From NCBI GenBank assembly GCA_026724425.1, contig JAIUCV010000008.1, forward strand, positions 23,508,369 to 23,572,368: 64,000 nucleotides of DNA. The letters run 5' to 3'. The first letter of the stretch is position 1; each line of letters opens with the position of its first letter. The DNA is from Erythrophleum ivorense. Its lineage: Eukaryota > Streptophyta > Magnoliopsida > Fabales > Fabaceae. The notes under the pieces were generated by a model. The model was not told the DNA's origin. It ran no database searches and worked only from the letters and a program-made list of their open reading frames with translations. A program made the position numbers and the translations under genes. Positions 63,305 through 64,000 of the stretch are shown in pieces.

Positions 63305-64000
63305 TGTAACCCCCCAAAAAAATTAATTAAGGTGTTAATCATGGATTCAGATTAATTAGGAATAATTAATATAGGATGATTAGGCAAGTTAAATGAATGG
63401 AGATTTTAGAGAGATGAATTATTAATATGGGTTTAAGAATTAATTGGGATAGAAATTTCATCTAGGCCCAAATTAATAAATCATAAGAAGAGGCTAATGG
63501 AGGCCCAATAAGTTAGGTGCAGACCCAATCTAATTCCATATGATGGAGGCCCAAGATCCACCTTGCATAGGCTCCTATGAGTGGCCCAATAACCTTTGTG
63601 CAAACCCAAATCCTTGAGCTCTTCAAACTTGGCCCAAACTTGATTAAAATTCAGCAGCCCAATACATAAGAGCTGGCCTAACAAAGCAAAAATCTGAAGC
63701 CCATTTGGAGTTAGACCTTGGAACAACCTATGACCCATCTTAGACCTAACTTAAACCCAACTAAAACCCTAACTCTTCAGCCTCTTCCTCATTTTGCTGA
63801 AACTCAAGAGAGGAGATTTGGAGGTTCAAGGGAGGCTATGGTTCTACCAACATGGAAGCTCCGTTTTTGACTCCTAGAGGATAATTTAGCCAAGGTGAGT
63901 TATATATAACTTGACCCTCTCATCCTCCTCTTCATTTTGGTCTGATTAATTTTTGGGTTTGAGCATTTTCATCTTCTTCTCAAATATGAAATTTGGTGTT
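63305..64000 (+). mobile_element. LTR-B, 5' part, cut by window edge
   Basis: The element begins TGTAACCCCCC at 63305 and follows the LTR-B plan: AATTAATTAAGGTGTTAATC, the long stretch with repeated 'GGCCCAA' words and a CCAAGGTGAGTTATA stretch near 63892. It interrupts the integrase remnant. The candidate TSD is CCCTC at 63300-63304. The minus-strand frame at 63481-63738 is not a gene. Confidence 0.85.

Noticed and set aside
1869..63738. The many open frames of 60-150 codons across the window
   Set aside because: They fall inside recognised LTRs, simple repeats or unclassified repeat DNA, lack known domains, and overlap one another on both strands. Only 62639-63091 has recognisable protein similarity, and it is a broken retrotransposon gene.
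1..64000. tRNA, rRNA, organelle-derived DNA or host exons
   Set aside because: I saw no cloverleaf-like conserved tRNA boxes, no rRNA words and no conserved protein stretches. Short or diverged cases could be missed by eye.

Overview
This window looks like gene-poor nuclear DNA of a flowering plant. It is AT-rich, has no long open reading frame, and is filled almost end to end by long terminal repeats (LTRs) of a few retrotransposon families. I found no host protein-coding gene, rRNA, tRNA, CRISPR array or bacterial feature. The only recognisable protein sequence is a broken integrase/chromodomain fragment of a Ty3/gypsy Del/Tekay-type element near the right end. I cannot name the species.

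I use local names for four families. LTR-A is about 3.3-3.9 kb, starts TGTAA(C/T)ATC..., ends ...GGTGTTACA, and belongs to the element with the Del/Tekay-like integrase. LTR-B is about 2.85 kb, starts TGTAACACCCCAAAATTAA and ends GGGTCGTCACA or similar. LTR-C is 2.87 kb, starts TGTCACATTCC and ends GTGTGACA. LTR-D is about 2.1-2.5 kb, starts TGATAAGCATG and is preceded by a GTGTGGGGGAATT polypurine tract of the kind seen in Tat/Athila-type elements. Boundaries rest on TG...CA ends, 5-bp target-site duplications (TSDs) and, in several cases, an uninterrupted paralogous copy elsewhere in the window.

Layout. 1-5868: LTR-A (minus, cut by the window edge) containing a second LTR-A at 1391-5084. 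5869-7584 and 12755-~13830: two pieces of an unclassified, LTR-like sequence, split by a family-D insertion. 7585-11470: a large inverted repeat of two LTR-D copies, followed by a polypurine tract and an internal remnant to ~12754. ~13830-32793: plus-strand LTR-A copies carrying a rearranged LTR-B (16146-19530), a 283-bp LTR-A deletion derivative (20915-21197) and a minus-strand LTR-A (22181-31520), which itself holds a solo LTR-C and a solo LTR-B. ~32790-40492: reverse LTR-B split by LTR-A (33180-38971), which is split by LTR-D (34781-37267). 40493-56064: five LTR-A copies nested one inside another. 56065-63304: 3' part of an LTR-A retrotransposon (3' LTR containing a solo LTR-B, polypurine tract, integrase end). 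63305-64000: start of another LTR-B.

Most insertions have one LTR and no internal region between matching TSDs, so they are solo LTRs. Short open frames across the window are chance frames in LTRs. The most interesting signals are structural: the six-layer nest, two independent fold-back rearrangements inside LTRs, the 283-bp LTR derivative, the alternating 30/29-bp array in LTR-C, GC-rich degenerate repeats in LTR-B and a G-box cluster in LTR-D. I did not find a new gene system.
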